A model generated the notes under the pieces. The model was not told the origin of the DNA. It saw nothing but the letters and a program-made list of their open reading frames with translations, and made no database searches. Shown here piece by piece: positions 7,263 through 16,174 of a stretch of DNA of 26,010 nt. Origin of the DNA: Bacteroidota bacterium (GTDB lineage: Bacteria; Bacteroidota; Bacteroidia; Chitinophagales; Chitinophagaceae); the NCBI GenBank assembly GCA_026391115.1, contig JAPLER010000060.1, forward strand, positions 4,790-30,799, written 5' to 3'. The stretch's first letter is position 1. The number at the start of each line of letters is the position of its first letter. The position numbers and the translations under genes are program-made.

Positions 7263-8645
7263 CTAAATTGCTCTATCGTCTTCTTCTTTAAATAATTCGA
7301 TTAATGTATGTTTCATTTTATCAAAAATGCTCATACGATTTTTTCTTTTTGCAATATCAATTGGTTCTGCTTTTTCCACTGTTGTTGTTACTTCATTCAT
7401 CTCAGATACAACTTGTTCTTTAAACTCTTTTGGAACAACTACTTTTTTATATTGCTCAGTAAATTCCTTATACCTTTTCTCATAGTCGTTGTATCCTTTC
7501 AATATCAAGCCTAAACAAGTGCTGTACATTGGCTTCTTCAACTCATCAATATGGTTAGGTGCAAGATGTTCTGTTGGTAAACCAATTCTAGCATTTAAAC
7601 CAGTAGCGTATTCTGTTAATTGAATAAGATGTTTTAATTGAGAACCACCACCAGTAAGTATTACACCACCATTTAAACTCTTATTATCTAAGCCTACAAC
7701 CTTTAAATTATACACAACAAAATCTAAAATTTCTTGCATCCTTGCTTGTATAATTTGGCTTAAATTTTTTACACTTATTTCTTTTGCAGCCATTCCTCTT
7801 AAACCAGGAATTGTAATATATGCATTTGCATTAGCTTGATCTGCAAGTGCACTACCGAACTGTACTTTCATTGCTTCTGCTTGTGTTTTTAAAACACCAA
7901 GTCCTTGTTTGATATCACTTGTGATATTTTCACCACCAAAAGGTATAACTGCTGTATGCTTTAATATACCATCATGAAAAACAGCTATATCACTAGTTCC
8001 ACCACCAATATCCAAAATAACCACACCTGCTTCCAAATCAACATCACTCATTACAGCACCTGCACTTGCTAGAGGTTGTAACACTAAATCTTTAGTTTTT
8101 AATCCACTTTTTTCAACTGCTCTATTAATGTTTCTAATTGCATTTTTATCGCCAGTAATGATATGAAAGTTGGCACCAACTTTTACTCCATTGTAACCAA
8201 CTGGATCTTTAATATTTAAGATATTATCTACATGAAAATCTTGTGGAATAACATCTATAATTTGGTCGCCAGCAGGAATAAAAGTTTTACGTTGGTTCTC
8301 TATTAAAATATCAACTTCAGCTCGTGCAATTTCAATTTCAGAATCTTGTCTTACAATATCTCCTCTAGTTTGTAAACTTTTAATATGATGACCTGCGATA
8401 CCAATATATACTTCACTAATTTCCAAATCTGGATTGCTTTTATAGCAATTTTCAAGAGCTTCATTAATTGCTTTTACTGTTAGCTCAATATTTAATACTT
8501 GACCATGTTGCACACCATTGCTATTGGCTCTACCAAAACCAAGAATTTCTAATTTACCATGCTCATTTTTTCTTCCAGCTATTGCTGCAATTTTGGTTGT
8601 ACCAATGTCCAAACCTACAATAATGGGTGCTTCAATGTTGTTCAT
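7263..8645 (-). CDS. ftsA: Cell division protein FtsA
   Basis: FtsA is an actin-fold ATPase that tethers FtsZ to the inner membrane and recruits later divisome proteins. The 460-residue sequence shows phosphate-1 motif VGLDIGTTKIAAI (10-22), an SHS2/1C domain region after about residue 85, phosphate-2 motif VVILDIGGGTSDIAVF (208-223) and adenosine motif GGVILTGGGSQLKHL (326-340). A C-terminal amphipathic helix, MSIFDKMKHTLIELFKE (438-454), should be the membrane-targeting sequence. An approximately 60-residue charged spacer separates the actin core from this helix. It starts at ATG 8645, 156 bases after the ftsQ stop. That is the largest gap within the cluster, and it holds a palindrome and a possible promoter. 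Confidence 0.98.
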   Translation of the reverse strand: MNNIEAPIIVGLDIGTTKIAAIAGRKNEHGKLEILGFGRANSNGVQHGQVLNIELTVKAINEALENCYKSNPDLEISEVYIGIAGHHIKSLQTRGDIVRQDSEIEIARAEVDILIENQRKTFIPAGDQIIDVIPQDFHVDNILNIKDPVGYNGVKVGANFHIITGDKNAIRNINRAVEKSGLKTKDLVLQPLASAGAVMSDVDLEAGVVILDIGGGTSDIAVFHDGILKHTAVIPFGGENITSDIKQGLGVLKTQAEAMKVQFGSALADQANANAYITIPGLRGMAAKEISVKNLSQIIQARMQEILDFVVYNLKVVGLDNKSLNGGVILTGGGSQLKHLIQLTEYATGLNARIGLPTEHLAPNHIDELKKPMYSTCLGLILKGYNDYEKRYKEFTEQYKKVVVPKEFKEQVVSEMNEVTTTVEKAEPIDIAKRKNRMSIFDKMKHTLIELFKEEDDRAI

Positions 8646-8673
8646 ACTTACTTATTCTTTGTGTTTGTCAATG

Positions 8674-8693
8674 ATGTGTTTTTGAAAACACAT
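8674..8693. promoter_or_regulatory. 20-base perfect palindrome in the ftsA leader
   Basis: ATGTGTTTT (8674-8682) and its exact reverse complement AAAACACAT (8685-8693) are separated only by TG. No T tract follows on the minus strand, so it is unlikely to be a terminator. It sits 29 bases upstream of the ftsA ATG and could be an operator or an mRNA stem. Confidence 0.45.
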
Positions 8694-8738
8694 ACCCTTA
8701 TTCAATTGATAACGTTGTTTTATTACTTTTATTTTACC

Positions 8739-8766
8739 AAAACCTATGTTTTTTTCATTGTTACAA
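8739..8766 (-). promoter_or_regulatory. Possible internal promoter for ftsA-ftsZ
   Basis: On the minus strand TTG (8766-8764) is followed after 17 bases by TAGGTTTT (8746-8739), matching the Bacteroidota TTG/TAnnTTTG pattern at all but the last base. Transcription would begin near 8732 and read through the palindrome at 8674-8693. Support is by motif only. Confidence 0.35.
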
Positions 8767-8801
8767 TGATTTACTTTCTAAATCCAATGTATGCTATACT
8801 C

Positions 8802-9647
8802 TTACAAACTATCTCGTTTTGCAACACCTATAGAGTCAACTAAAAACTTATTTACACTATCTATTGCCGTTATACGTGAAGTTCCTTTTTGGGTAGTAAC
8901 AATTTGATTGTTAAATTTTACATCAATTGTTTCATAAGCATCAACTCCATTTTGCAACCAAGCCTTGGCATAAAAAGTATACAATTTATTAAACTTTTCT
9001 TTTGTATTTGTTGTATCTCCAAATGCGATTGTGTGATTGCCAATTGTTGGAATCAATTCAAATTTGCCAGTATTATCAATATTAATTTGTGCAATTTGTG
9101 CATTCCAAAAAGTATCAATACTAATGTAGTTTGCAAGTTTTGTGACACTAGCTAATAATACGCTATCAGCATTTGATAAAATATTGTTATTGCTTGGAAA
9201 GTTTGTAATAACTAGAACTCTTGCAGTTGCTCCATTTTTTACTGACAAGCGTAATCCATTTTTATCTAAATAACAAGAGCCACCATAAACATTAAATAAC
9301 CTTGCTATTGGTTGTCTTTGCTCAATATTTATATTTAACAAATTATTATTATCAAAATACAAATCTGTTTTTGAAATCCAAAAATTTTGTTGCAACTTTT
9401 TTTCAAGTGCAATAAGATCAATGTTCTTCAAATATTTTTCTGTAATCAACCCTGTTGAATTAATAACATCTTCTATTTCTTTTTGTGTGACAAAATAGTT
9501 TTGATTTGCCCCATTAATCTCTATTTGTGTACCTGCACACAAACTGTGTTTTCTTTTTTGTGCAGCAGCAATAAACAGCATCAATATACTTAATGCAACT
9601 AACAGCCAAAGCCCAAGAACAATTTTATTTTTTAATTCAACTTTCAA
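8802..9647 (-). CDS. ftsQ: Cell division protein FtsQ, TTG start
   Basis: A bitopic divisome protein of 281 residues: a short cytoplasmic N-terminus, one transmembrane segment (about residues 9-28, IVLGLWLLVALSILMLFIAA), then a periplasmic POTRA domain from IEINGANQNYFVTQKEIEDVI (about 43-63) and the beta domain of FtsQ/DivIB (LFNVYGGSCYLDKNGLRLSV). FtsQ links FtsL to other division proteins. The start codon is TTG. An in-frame TAA lies two codons upstream, and the first ATG falls inside the membrane segment (residue 23), so no ATG start is possible. The murC stop is 14 bases upstream, consistent with translational coupling. Sequence conservation of FtsQ is low; identity rests on position and architecture. 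Confidence 0.93.
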   Translation of the reverse strand: MKVELKNKIVLGLWLLVALSILMLFIAAAQKRKHSLCAGTQIEINGANQNYFVTQKEIEDVINSTGLITEKYLKNIDLIALEKKLQQNFWISKTDLYFDNNNLLNINIEQRQPIARLFNVYGGSCYLDKNGLRLSVKNGATARVLVITNFPSNNNILSNADSVLLASVTKLANYISIDTFWNAQIAQINIDNTGKFELIPTIGNHTIAFGDTTNTKEKFNKLYTFYAKAWLQNGVDAYETIDVKFNNQIVTTQKGTSRITAIDSVNKFLVDSIGVAKRDSL

Positions 9648-9661
9648 ACTTTATAATACAA

Positions 9662-11011
9662 TTAATAATTTAGTGATTCACAAACCTTATAAACCAATAC
9701 ATCAATGTCGCCTGCACCAGCCATTACTATAAGTTTGGGTTTATTTTCATTGATATAATTCATCATACTTTCTTTGCTTAACACCTGTTTGTTGGCCAAG
9801 TTCATTTTATTCAAAATTATTTCGCTACTAATACCTTCAATTGGCAGTTCGCGTGCAGGATAAATTGGCAATAAGATTACCTCATCAGCCATATCTAAAC
9901 TCGCGGCAAAACCGTATACAAAATCTCTTGTACGCGTATATAAATGAGGTTGAAAAACAATTGTCAGTTTTTCGTTTGTGTAAATACTTCTCACGCCATT
10001 TATCAATGCTTTTAACTCATCTGGATGATGAGCATAATCATCAATTAAAATATGCTCATCATTTTTAACAATATATTCAAATCTTCTTTTTACACCTTTA
10101 AAATTGGCTAATGCAGATTTGATTTTTTCATCTTCAATTTTCAAATATTTGGCTACACCTATTGCTGCTAAAGCATTTTCAATATTATGTAGGCCTCCCA
10201 TATTTAACACTACATCTTTTATTGTCCAATAATTATTTATAACATCAAAATGATACGAGCCATTAATTACTTGTAAATTTTGAATATGAATATTAGCATT
10301 AACATCGCTAACACTATAAGTGCATAAATCAGGTGTAGTAAATTTTTCTCTTATATGCAAACCGTGTTTTAGCAATAAGCAACCACCTTCTTTTATTTTT
10401 TGAGAAAATTCTACAAAGGCATTTTCAACTTCCTCAGCAGTGCCATAAATGTCTAAATGATCTGCATCAACAGCAGTAATAATTGCAATATTTGGCGATA
10501 ATTTAAAAAAACTCTTATCATATTCATCTGCTTCTACTACAACATTGTTTTCTTTACTACTCCAAAAATTGGTATTGTAGTTTGCTGCAATTCCTCCCAA
10601 AAAAGCGTTACAACCATAATTTGAATCACGTAATAAATGACCAATTATTGTGCTTGTTGTGGTTTTGCCATGAGTGCCAGCAACACAAATGTTGAAAGAA
10701 TTTTCTGTAATAATTTTTAAGACATCGCTACGCTTATAAACAGTATAATTGTTGTTGACGTAATAATTCAATTCGGTATGATCTTTTGGAATTGCTGGTG
10801 TATAAATTACAAAATCAACTTGCTTTGGCATTAAGTCAATATTGTCTTCAAAATGAATTTCAATACCCTCTTGTTGCAGTTGTTTTGTTAATGTCGTTTC
10901 TGTTTTGTCATAGCCCGAAACCTTTACTCCCTGTACGTTATAGTAACGAGCAATTGCACTCATACCAATACCTCCAATACCTATAAAATATATGTTGCTT
11001 GGTTTTGTCAT
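9662..11011 (-). CDS. murC: UDP-N-acetylmuramate--L-alanine ligase
   Basis: MurC adds L-Ala to UDP-MurNAc with ATP, the first stem-peptide step. The 449-residue product has an N-terminal Rossmann domain (FIGIGGIGMSAIARYY, 9-24), the ATP-binding P-loop AGTHGKTTTST (111-121), a central domain with VDADHLDIYGT, and the C-terminal domain with DDYAHHPDELKAL. It ends with the MAGAGDID motif. Length and domain order are normal for the family. Its ATG follows the murG stop without a gap, so the two are likely coupled. Order murG-murC-ftsQ is standard for Bacteroidota. Confidence 0.98.
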   Translation of the reverse strand: MTKPSNIYFIGIGGIGMSAIARYYNVQGVKVSGYDKTETTLTKQLQQEGIEIHFEDNIDLMPKQVDFVIYTPAIPKDHTELNYYVNNNYTVYKRSDVLKIITENSFNICVAGTHGKTTTSTIIGHLLRDSNYGCNAFLGGIAANYNTNFWSSKENNVVVEADEYDKSFFKLSPNIAIITAVDADHLDIYGTAEEVENAFVEFSQKIKEGGCLLLKHGLHIREKFTTPDLCTYSVSDVNANIHIQNLQVINGSYHFDVINNYWTIKDVVLNMGGLHNIENALAAIGVAKYLKIEDEKIKSALANFKGVKRRFEYIVKNDEHILIDDYAHHPDELKALINGVRSIYTNEKLTIVFQPHLYTRTRDFVYGFAASLDMADEVILLPIYPARELPIEGISSEIILNKMNLANKQVLSKESMMNYINENKPKLIVMAGAGDIDVLVYKVCESLNY

Positions 11012-12145
11012 TTATTGTTCAACATTTAAAATAATTTCTTTTGCAATAATTTCGTCTGCGTTAACAATCGCAAATTTTGCAATAGCATCTCGCATAGTTT
11101 GTTGAGCTGATACATTATTCGCCAATGCAATAGTTGTATTTACTAAATCCATTTTTGCATTTTCATCTTTAATCAATACTGCAGCATTTTTGTTTACTAA
11201 ACTTTGTGCATTTGCCGTTTGATGATCCTCTGCTGCAAATGGAAAAGGCACAAACACTGTAGGCTTTTTAGCTACACATAATTCAGCAACACTCATTGCT
11301 CCACTTCTACTTATTACAACATCAGCTGCTGCATAAGCCATTTCCATTTTTTCTATAAAAGCATTTATCCAAATACCTTTTTTATCTTTTGCTATAGCAA
11401 TAAAATGTTCAGCAGTTGTTTTACCAGTTTGCCAAATCAATTGAATATCATTTTTAATAAACTCATTCAAATCCTTTGCTATAGCTTCATTTATTGATTT
11501 TGCTCCTAAACTTCCACCAACTATTAAAACAGTTTTTTTATTACTATTTAAATTAAAAAAAGCAGTTGCGTCTTTTCTATCCACCTTACTATCTACAATT
11601 GATTTTCTTACAGGATTACCTGTAATCATTATTTTTCCTTTAGGAAAAAATTTCTCCATTCCATCACTTGCTACAAAAATTTTTGTAGCATTTTTTCCCA
11701 GCATTATATTGCTTTTACCAGCAAACGAATTGCTTTCATGTATAAAAGTTTTTATACCTTTTGATTGGCAAAGTTTTAATACAGGAAAACTTGAATAACC
11801 ACCAACTCCAATTGCAGCTGTTGGTTTAAATTCATTCACAATATTTCTAACTTGCCAAAAACTTTTAATAAGTTTAAAAGGTAATGAAATGTTTTTAAGT
11901 AATGAACTTCTATTAAATCCAGCTATATCAAGCCCTTTAATATTATAACCAGCTTGTGGTACTTTATCCATTTCCATTTTCCCTTTTGCACCTACAAATA
12001 AAATTTGTGCATTAGGTTCCATTTTTTTTATTGCATTTGCTATAGCAATAGCTGGAAAAATATGACCACCTGTGCCACCACCTGCAATTAAAAATCGCAA
12101 AGAAGAATTTGATATATTATTATTTAAACTCAATTTTATTTTCAA
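11012..12145 (-). CDS. murG: UDP-GlcNAc:lipid I N-acetylglucosaminyltransferase MurG, non-ATG start
   Basis: MurG transfers GlcNAc to lipid I, giving lipid II, at the cytoplasmic face of the membrane (GT28 family, two Rossmann domains). Motifs are FLIAGGGTGGHIFPA (18-32), IHESNSFAGKSN, TGNPVRKS, GGSLGAKSINEAI, SRSGAMSVAEL and PFPFAAEDHQTANA. The start is uncertain: no ATG precedes the glycine-rich loop. Candidate TTG codons are at 12145 (377 residues, four bases after the ftsW stop), 12133, and 12100, the last giving LRFLIAGGGTGG at the N-terminus. I keep 12145 for its tight spacing, but 12100 gives a length closer to other MurGs. The stop directly abuts the murC ATG. Confidence 0.95.
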   Translation of the reverse strand: MKIKLSLNNNISNSSLRFLIAGGGTGGHIFPAIAIANAIKKMEPNAQILFVGAKGKMEMDKVPQAGYNIKGLDIAGFNRSSLLKNISLPFKLIKSFWQVRNIVNEFKPTAAIGVGGYSSFPVLKLCQSKGIKTFIHESNSFAGKSNIMLGKNATKIFVASDGMEKFFPKGKIMITGNPVRKSIVDSKVDRKDATAFFNLNSNKKTVLIVGGSLGAKSINEAIAKDLNEFIKNDIQLIWQTGKTTAEHFIAIAKDKKGIWINAFIEKMEMAYAAADVVISRSGAMSVAELCVAKKPTVFVPFPFAAEDHQTANAQSLVNKNAAVLIKDENAKMDLVNTTIALANNVSAQQTMRDAIAKFAIVNADEIIAKEIILNVEQ

Positions 12146-12149
12146 TTTA

Positions 12150-13415
12150 TTAAACTGATGTATTACTAATAGGTTCTACTTTTCCTTCAAGTATCTCAAC
12201 ATTTCTACCAACACTTAATATAATTCCAATACTTGCACAAGTGAGTATATGAGATGTACCACCCATACTTACTAGTGGAAGTGTTACGCCTGTAACAGGC
12301 AATAAACCTACACTCACAGCCATATTTGCCATTGCTTGTATAACTAATGCAAAGCTTAAACCCAATGCCAAAAATGAACCAAAAGCATAAGGGCATTTCC
12401 TAAAAATTTTTATACATCGAAATAAAAAAGCTATGTATAAAAAGATCACTATTGCAGATATTATCAATCCATATTCTTCAATTATAACTGAAAAAACAAA
12501 ATCATTTTCTGCCTCTGAAAGAAAGTTACTTGCTTGACCTCTACCGGGCCCCATTCCCCAAAAAACACTACCACTAGCAATAGCCATTCTAGATAAATTC
12601 TCTTGACTACTTGAGCTGTCTACCTTAAAAGTTGCATATTTATAAATTCTCTTTTTCCAAGTATCTTTTCTTTTCAATATTGACGAACCGTCGGTTTGAG
12701 TTGTTGCATTTTCATTTTCATTATATGTTTTTTTAACATACATAATACCACCAATTACAGCAATTGCTAATACAACAAACAGAATGGTTATATGCTTTGC
12801 ATTTGCCTTGCCTAAAAACAAAACAACAATACCTGCAACAAAAGTTAAAGCTGCTGTAGAAAAATTACTTGGTAGAATAAGAATACAAGTAAGACTAATT
12901 ATAAATAAAGCAGGTAAAAAGCCTTTATTAAAATCAGTTATAACTTCTTGCTTTTTTGTTATAAACCTTGCCAAAAAAACAAACAATGCGAGTTTAGCAA
13001 ATTCGCTTGGCTGAAATGAAATTTTGACTATTGGAATTTCAAGCCACCTAACGCCATCATTTTTTTTTGTTCCAAAAAACAAAGTATAGATGAGTAAGAT
13101 TATTGCTAGAATGTATAAGTATGTTGCATATTTTAAAAAAACAGTATAGTTGAATTGATGTATAAAATATATACCAATAAGCCCCAAACAACTAAACGCA
13201 ACTTGCTTGAACAGAAAAAATTCAGTATTACCTGCATACTTTCTATATGCAATTTGGGAAGCTGCACTATACACAACCAATATTGAGACAAGTGACAACA
13301 GAATTACAATTCCCCAAATAAACTTATCGCCTTTGGCTTTTGCCAAAAGTGCATTACCACTATCTTTCAACTGTGGCAATTCTGAAAACATTTTATCTTG
13401 GGTACGTTTAAACAT
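12150..13415 (-). CDS. ftsW: Peptidoglycan glycosyltransferase FtsW (SEDS family)
   Basis: FtsW polymerises lipid II at the septum together with FtsI. The 421-residue protein has a roughly 30-residue cytoplasmic tail and about ten hydrophobic segments starting near residue 33. SEDS hallmarks are GVRWLEI...FQPSEFAKLAL (121-144), AENDFVFSVIIEEYG (302-316, including the conserved Asp305) and GVTLPLVSMGGTSHI (376-390). LPSNFSTAAL (181-190) stands where many species have QPDLGTA, a variant I associate with Bacteroidota. The extracytoplasmic loop around 220-270 is hydrophilic. ATG at 13415, 72 bases after the murD stop; that gap contains a perfect 10-base-pair hairpin. Placement next to murG favours FtsW over RodA. 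Confidence 0.97.
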   Translation of the reverse strand: MFKRTQDKMFSELPQLKDSGNALLAKAKGDKFIWGIVILLSLVSILVVYSAASQIAYRKYAGNTEFFLFKQVAFSCLGLIGIYFIHQFNYTVFLKYATYLYILAIILLIYTLFFGTKKNDGVRWLEIPIVKISFQPSEFAKLALFVFLARFITKKQEVITDFNKGFLPALFIISLTCILILPSNFSTAALTFVAGIVVLFLGKANAKHITILFVVLAIAVIGGIMYVKKTYNENENATTQTDGSSILKRKDTWKKRIYKYATFKVDSSSSQENLSRMAIASGSVFWGMGPGRGQASNFLSEAENDFVFSVIIEEYGLIISAIVIFLYIAFLFRCIKIFRKCPYAFGSFLALGLSFALVIQAMANMAVSVGLLPVTGVTLPLVSMGGTSHILTCASIGIILSVGRNVEILEGKVEPISNTSV

Positions 13416-13438
13416 TTAAAAAATTATGGATACGATTA

Positions 13439-13462
13439 ACTCTGTTACTTGTGTAACAGAGT
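13439..13462 (-). other. Perfect 10-bp stem-loop between murD and ftsW
   Basis: ACTCTGTTAC (13439-13448) and GTAACAGAGT (13453-13462) are exact reverse complements around a four-base loop. On the minus-strand mRNA the stem ends 23 bases before the ftsW ATG and is not followed directly by a T run, so it is not a standard terminator. It may be an attenuator, RNase site or mRNA-stabilising element. Confidence 0.6.
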
Positions 13463-13487
13463 GTATGAAGCTAATTGATTATTGCTA

Positions 13488-14828
13488 TTATAATTGTAAA
13501 ACAGCTTGCTTGAATTGCTTGCCTCTATCTTCATAATTTTTAAACAAATCAAAGCTAGCACAAGCAGGGCTTAATAAAACAACATCACCTTTTGCAGCTA
13601 ATTTAAAACAAGCTTCAACACATTTTTGTGCAGACTGTGTTTCAACAATTTTAGGTACAAGTTTTTTGAATGCTTCTTTTATTTTAGCATTATCAACACC
13701 AAGGCACACAATAGCTTTCACTTTATCTTTAACTAACTCAGCAATTAAAGAATAATCATTACCCTTGTCTGTACCACCAAGTATAAGTACAGTTGGCTTA
13801 GTCATACTTTCTAATGCAAACCAAGTACTGTTAATATTGGTTGCTTTGCTGTCGTTAATAAAATCAACTCCACGCACTGCTGCTACAAATTCCATACGAT
13901 GTTCTAAACCACTGTAGTCAAGTACAGCTTCACGAATTTTTTCTTTTCGAATGCCAACTGTAGTGGCTGCAATGCAGGCTGCCATAGTGTTTTGTTGATT
14001 GTGTTTTCCTTTAAGTGCAAAATCGTAAATGCTCATAGAAACTCTTTCTTCTTGAATTCTAAGCATCATTTGATCGCCTTTGATGTGTCCTCCTTTTTTT
14101 AATTCTTGCTTCATAGAGAATGGTAGTGGGTTAGTATTAATTGTTAGTAATGGGTAATATTTTTGAATTACTTCATCATCGGCATTGTATATAAAAAAAT
14201 CGTCCTGCGTTTGATATTTAGTAATATTAAATTTTGCTTTTATATAATTTTCAAATTTGTAATCATATCTATCCAAATGATCTTCTGTAATATTTAACAA
14301 CACAGCAACATCTGGGCGAAAAGTTTGTATATCATCTAACTGAAAAGAACTAATCTCTGCAATGTAGTATTTGCAAGGCTTTTCAGCAATTTGACGTGCT
14401 ATACTATAACCAATGTTTCCTACTAAAGCACAATCAAGCCCTGCTGTTTTACAGATGTGATACATTAAACTTGTTGTGGTGCTTTTTCCATTTGTTCCTG
14501 TTATTCCAATTATTTTACTATTTCCTTTATAACGATATGCCAACTCAAATTCACTGATAACAAGTATTCCAGCATCTCTTATCTTTTTCATCATTTCGTT
14601 TTTCTCTGGAATGCCAGGGCTTTTCATTACTTCATCAGCGTTTAAAATTTTTGCTTCAGTGTGCCCTCCTTGTTCAAATTCTATCTTATAATCAATCAAT
14701 TCTTTCTTATAATGCTCTTTAATAATTCCTGCATCACTTACAAACACATCATATCCTTTTTGCTTTGCCAATAATGCAGAGCCAATACCGCTTTCGCCAG
14801 AACCTAATATGACAATTCGTTTACTCAT
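13488..14828 (-). CDS. murD: UDP-N-acetylmuramoylalanine--D-glutamate ligase
   Basis: MurD adds D-Glu (the product of MurI, encoded at 2971-3810) to UDP-MurNAc-L-Ala. The 446-residue protein has N-terminal nucleotide-fold residues RIVILGSGESGIGSALLAK (4-22), the ATP loop IGITGTNGKSTTTSL (107-121), a central-domain NITEDHLDRYD motif (carbohydrate/Mg region) and C-terminal LEHRMEF and NDSKATN motifs. Length is typical. Its ATG overlaps the mraY stop by one base (TAATG). The next gene, ftsW, is separated by 72 bases including a strong hairpin, so expression of ftsW and the genes after it may be set partly independently. Confidence 0.97.
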   Translation of the reverse strand: MSKRIVILGSGESGIGSALLAKQKGYDVFVSDAGIIKEHYKKELIDYKIEFEQGGHTEAKILNADEVMKSPGIPEKNEMMKKIRDAGILVISEFELAYRYKGNSKIIGITGTNGKSTTTSLMYHICKTAGLDCALVGNIGYSIARQIAEKPCKYYIAEISSFQLDDIQTFRPDVAVLLNITEDHLDRYDYKFENYIKAKFNITKYQTQDDFFIYNADDEVIQKYYPLLTINTNPLPFSMKQELKKGGHIKGDQMMLRIQEERVSMSIYDFALKGKHNQQNTMAACIAATTVGIRKEKIREAVLDYSGLEHRMEFVAAVRGVDFINDSKATNINSTWFALESMTKPTVLILGGTDKGNDYSLIAELVKDKVKAIVCLGVDNAKIKEAFKKLVPKIVETQSAQKCVEACFKLAAKGDVVLLSPACASFDLFKNYEDRGKQFKQAVLQL

Positions 14829-16147
14829 TATCTAATTTTCAAAGTCATTATACTTGCTACAACAAGCAGTATTGTTATAATCCAAAATCTCAGTGAAATT
14901 TTATTTTCGTGAAAGCCTTTTTTTTGATAATGATGATGCAAAGGACTCATCAAGAAAATTCTTCTTCCTTCGCCATATTTTTTCTTTGTGTATTTAAAGT
15001 ATGCGACTTGAATTATCACACTCAAATTTTCTACTAAGAATATTCCACAGAAAATAGGTATCAACAATTCTTTATGAACGATGATGGCGAGTGAAGCAAT
15101 AATACCTCCTAGTGCAAGACTTCCAGTATCTCCCATAAATACTTGTGCTGGATAAGCATTGTACCATAAAAAACCAATACAAGCACCAACGAATGCACCA
15201 ACAAAAATGGCAAGCTCACCAAGATTGGGTATGTACATTATGTTTAAATAATCTGCAAAAACATAGTTGCCACTCACATACACAAATATGCCCAAACCTG
15301 CACCAATAATGGCACTTACACCTGCAGCCAATCCATCTAAACCATCTGTTAAATTTGCTCCATTACTTACTGCTGTTATAATTAATGTAACAATGATGAT
15401 ATAAATTAACCAAGTATATTTCTCTGCATCTGGGCCCATCCAACTGACTAACTTACTATAATTAAACTCATGTCCTTTTACAAATGGAATAGTAGTAATT
15501 GGTGTTTTAACTTTTACATAATACCTCTCTTTACCATCAATACTCCTTTTAATAACATTGCTATCTTTCGCTAATCTTTCACCTTGTTGTAATACATCGT
15601 GTACATTAGTTGATGCTGTCTGGATTTGACGTTCAACAGTTACTGCATTATTAAAATAAAGTGTACTACCGATAATTATTCCTAAGCCAATTTGTCCAAA
15701 TATTTTAAACTTGCCAGCCAACCCATCGCTATCTTTTTTCTTGTAGGCATCTCCTTTTTCTTGAGCTTTTTTCTTTGAACGAATTTTTAAGTAATCGTCT
15801 ATAAAGCCAATAACACCAAGCCATACAGTGCATAACACCATTAATCTTATATATACCTTATCCAAATTTGCAAACAACAATGTAGGAATAAGAATGCTTA
15901 ATAAAATGATTAAGCCACCCATTGTTGGCGTTCCCTTTTTTTGCATTTGACCTTCAAGCCCAAGATCTCTAACGCTCTCCCCAATTTGTTTTTTTTGTAA
16001 GTAAACAATTATTCTTTTACCATAAACAGTTGCTATAATCAACGACAATAAAATTGCCATTGCAATACGAAATGTTTGATACTGAAATAATCCAGCACCA
16101 GGAACATTGTAATGTTTATTTAGCCAAGTGAATAAGTGATACAGCAT
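14828..16147 (-). CDS. mraY: Phospho-N-acetylmuramoyl-pentapeptide transferase MraY with extra loop
   Basis: MraY transfers phospho-MurNAc-pentapeptide to undecaprenyl phosphate, forming lipid I in the inner membrane. The 439-residue, multi-spanning protein carries KKGTPTMGGLII (70-81), the Asp-rich FIDDYLK (115-121), SNGANLTDGLDGLA (261-274), MGDTGSLALGG (338-348) and the SPLHHHYQKKG motif (401-411). E. coli MraY is about 360 residues. The surplus is an insertion at about residues 165-245, hydrophilic and probably periplasmic, containing ERQIQTASTNVHDVLQQGER. Such an insertion is usual in Bacteroidota as far as I know. Start ATG at 16147, 27 bases after the murE stop; the stop overlaps murD. 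Confidence 0.98.
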   Translation of the reverse strand: MLYHLFTWLNKHYNVPGAGLFQYQTFRIAMAILLSLIIATVYGKRIIVYLQKKQIGESVRDLGLEGQMQKKGTPTMGGLIILLSILIPTLLFANLDKVYIRLMVLCTVWLGVIGFIDDYLKIRSKKKAQEKGDAYKKKDSDGLAGKFKIFGQIGLGIIIGSTLYFNNAVTVERQIQTASTNVHDVLQQGERLAKDSNVIKRSIDGKERYYVKVKTPITTIPFVKGHEFNYSKLVSWMGPDAEKYTWLIYIIIVTLIITAVSNGANLTDGLDGLAAGVSAIIGAGLGIFVYVSGNYVFADYLNIMYIPNLGELAIFVGAFVGACIGFLWYNAYPAQVFMGDTGSLALGGIIASLAIIVHKELLIPIFCGIFLVENLSVIIQVAYFKYTKKKYGEGRRIFLMSPLHHHYQKKGFHENKISLRFWIITILLVVASIMTLKIR

Positions 16148-16174
16148 TAGTAATTCTAAATTTTAAAATGTGAA

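Noticed and set aside
8559..8843. Plus-strand 94-codon reading frame across the ftsQ-ftsA gap
   Set aside because: It lies largely opposite ftsA and ftsQ, is Phe/Tyr-rich as expected of antisense to AT-rich genes, and resembles no family.
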